From the NCBI GenBank assembly GCA_963575745.1, contig CAUYUJ010011447.1, positions 581,001 through 645,000 of the forward strand: 64,000 nucleotides of DNA, given 5' to 3'. Both the position numbers and the translations under genes were made by a program. The DNA is from Prorocentrum cordatum. Its lineage: Eukaryota; Sar; Dinophyceae; Prorocentrales; Prorocentraceae. The notes under the pieces were generated by a model. That model did not search any database and was not told where the DNA came from. It was given only the letters and a program-made list of their open reading frames with translations. Of the stretch, positions 62,173 to 64,000 are shown piece by piece (position 1 is the stretch's first letter; each line of letters begins with the position of its first letter).

Positions 62173-64000
62173 GAAGACGTTACAACTGCAACGAAGATGG
62201 CTGGGTCAAATCACCTCTTGGGGGCGGCGTCCACCAGCACCCCGGCGACGGACATGGCGACGCTGATGCTCATCAGAATGCGCCACTTCGCCCGCCAACG
62301 CGTCGGTAGAATGTCGCGGTCCCTCTGCCTCTGCGCTGCCAGGGCCGCCAGCTCGTCCAGGAGACCATCAAGCCGATCATCGCTGCGACCACAAGCTGCG
62401 ATGGCACATGGCAGCACAGATGTTGCGATGGCACATGGCAGCACAAATCTGCCAGCAGATGCGTTATAGCGCTCTTCCTCGCACTTCGCGCCATCCTCTG
62501 CCGCCGCGCCTGGAGCAGCGAGGGCAGCATTTAAGATGCGCTGCGCGGCGGGGTGCCGGACAGTACCGTCCAATAGTCGATCTGGCGCAATGGCATGGCC
62601 AAACAGCTCGACGTCCAACGTGGCCTGAACCCAGACCTCGCTGCCACCTTGGCGGGACTTCTTGAAGCCGAACTCTGGGACAACTTGTTTGAACAAGACC
62701 GCGTGGCCGGCATCGCGCCCAGCCTGCGCCAAGACGCCGTTCAAAACACTGTGCGGGATCGACGTGCACGGGCCGCGCACTGCAGACAATTCGGATGCAC
62801 CGGGAGACCGAGCCTGAACTTGAGAGCAATCGTGAACTTGTCGTCAAGTACCGCCGGCCACCACGACGCAGGAAACTCCGTTAACCAGCGGCCCGGCACG
62901 GGCAACGAACAACTCCAGAGGCGAGCCAGATCCCGTTTCGAAGAGGAAAGGCTGTTACGAAAGGCCTGTTCCGAAAAGGAGTCCAAGGCGTCTTACAGCG
63001 GAATGCGAATCTTCCGGGCCTGCCCCCGCAACAGCGCAGCTGGCGCCAACCGCGAGGAGGGCGGGGCTCCCATGATGACCTCCCCGTCGTGACGGATGCG
63101 CACGGAATGGTGCTCTGGGGCGGACAAACAATGGCCAGCGCAACGCCAACTAAATCAACTGCGCCCCCGATGGTGTTCTGATCGAACCCCCAAAGCGACG
63201 AGCCTCTGCGCGACGGCAGGTACATACTAAGAGGCGGCAGCAATATGGACAAACAAGCCCTTGGAACCATCACCCGTGAGGTCGCAACCCCCACGCCGTC
63301 AGCCCCCACGCCGTGCCGACAGCCTCAAGCAACCCTCCTGCTGGGCCGTCAAACGGGCAGTACGCGCAATCCCACAGGACGTGGCCAGAAAAATTCGGTC
63401 TAATCGCTCCGCGGGGGTGGAGAAGGACTCCGGGTGAAGAGCGCGGGCGTCGTAGTCAAGGGCCTTGTTCAGAACCTTGTCGAGTAGGGTCCACACGGTG
63501 CGGTGGACGGGCTGCGCGAGGGCGTGCGCGGCATGGTCTGGAGCGCCGCGGCTAGCGCTTCGGCCTGCCTCTGCCGCTTCGTGGATGCTGCAGGCACCGG
63601 GGAGGAGCCGATGGAGGCCGCATGCTGCCCATCCACAACGCCGCCCATCAGCTCCAAACTGTCGAAGACCTGGGCGAGGCCAATGCGCCGGAGGACGGGG
63701 TGCAGGACGCCATGGCCAGCCGAAGGTATCCAGACCCTCGATGTGGAGAGGTTGAGGCGCAACTTCGCCGTAGCAAGGGCGTCCGTGAGTAGAGGCAACC
63801 ATATGTGGGCCAAAATCGGATCGAACTCCGCGAGCACGTCGTCCATGTACGTGTACATGGCGGTTCGTGGAGGCGCACTCTGAAAGCAAATGCTGGCAAG
63901 AAAACCGCCGCAGTGCACGGCGAAACCCCGCACAGAACAGCAGTGATACGACGATGAAACAAACCATCTGGCATCGCAAACCGTCCCCACGAAGATGATG
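62173..64000 (-). pseudogene. 3' part of a second LINE (RT and C-terminal domain), enters from the right edge
   Basis: On the minus strand, from the window edge: the palm motif in TYMDDVLAEFDPIL (YMDD at 63838-63849) followed by DALATAKLRLNLSTSRVWIP; then LLDKVLNKALDYDARALHPE in another frame (about 63520-63400); LPASWW-like FPASWWPAVLDDKFTIALKF (about 62880); and VWVQATLDVELFGHAIAPDR..LLDGTVRHPAAQRI to a TGA at 62211. As I recall, the ELFGH..PDRLLDGTVRHPAA box is typical of a dinoflagellate LINE C-terminus. Frame changes near 63540, 63300 and 62785 show decay. It differs in sequence from the LINE at 51.7 kb. Confidence 0.72.

Noticed and set aside
1-64000. CRISPR arrays, rRNA, bacterial promoters and operons
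   Set aside because: None of the repeats has the spacer structure of CRISPR, no rRNA core sequences were seen, and the gene structure is eukaryotic.

Overview
The window looks like nuclear DNA of a core dinoflagellate; a Prorocentrum-like genome is my best guess, but the species cannot be read from the sequence. The signs are GC-rich and gene-poor DNA, introns that open with GT, GC or GA and often end AG|G, introns holding repeated inverted-repeat sequence (introner-like elements), relics of the dinoflagellate spliced leader inside genomic DNA, and protein families that I recall only from dinoflagellate genomes. I see no bacterial operon, tRNA, rRNA or CRISPR array.

Layout. 1-9.4 kb is a composite repeat field: about 1-1.4 kb units with GAC trinucleotide arrays, split by a 102-bp minisatellite. 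10.2-10.8 kb has a GTC array and a 66-bp repeat. 11.0-13.3 kb (minus) holds the best-supported gene, four exons and 565 aa, with one GC, one GT and one GA intron; two of the introns share introner sequence. 16.6-18.2 kb is a 73-bp tandem repeat followed by a 1.2-kb GAGGCT array. 20.3-23.3 kb (minus) is a broken superfamily-1 helicase.

23.7-36.7 kb (plus) is a cluster of multi-exon genes: a protein with UIM-like motifs, a gene ending in a K/A/P-rich tail, a gene with KRRR clusters and a helical C-terminus, a transposase-like gene directly behind a spliced-leader relic, and a 123-aa three-exon gene. Their introns are filled with TCC or GGA tracts, and this stretch carries five palindromic hairpins of one sequence family plus two roughly 150-bp inverted-repeat elements.

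37.4-46.4 kb (minus) is a decayed retroelement with zinc-knuckle, endonuclease, RT-remnant and RNase H pieces in several frames. 47.1-48.9 kb (plus) encodes acidic low-complexity protein in shifting frames. 51.7-55.4 kb (plus) is a 5'-truncated LINE with an exact 14-bp flanking duplication and a TGTC tail, inserted into a repeat array. 56.9-62.0 kb is a higher-order repeat with one inverted arm, followed by a CT microsatellite and, at the window edge (minus), the 3' part of another LINE.

Overall the window is dominated by copy-and-paste DNA: LINEs, spliced-leader-tagged cDNA and inverted-repeat elements in introns. Exon joins below were worked out by hand from frame, phase and motif continuity; no database search was possible, and family recognition is from memory.
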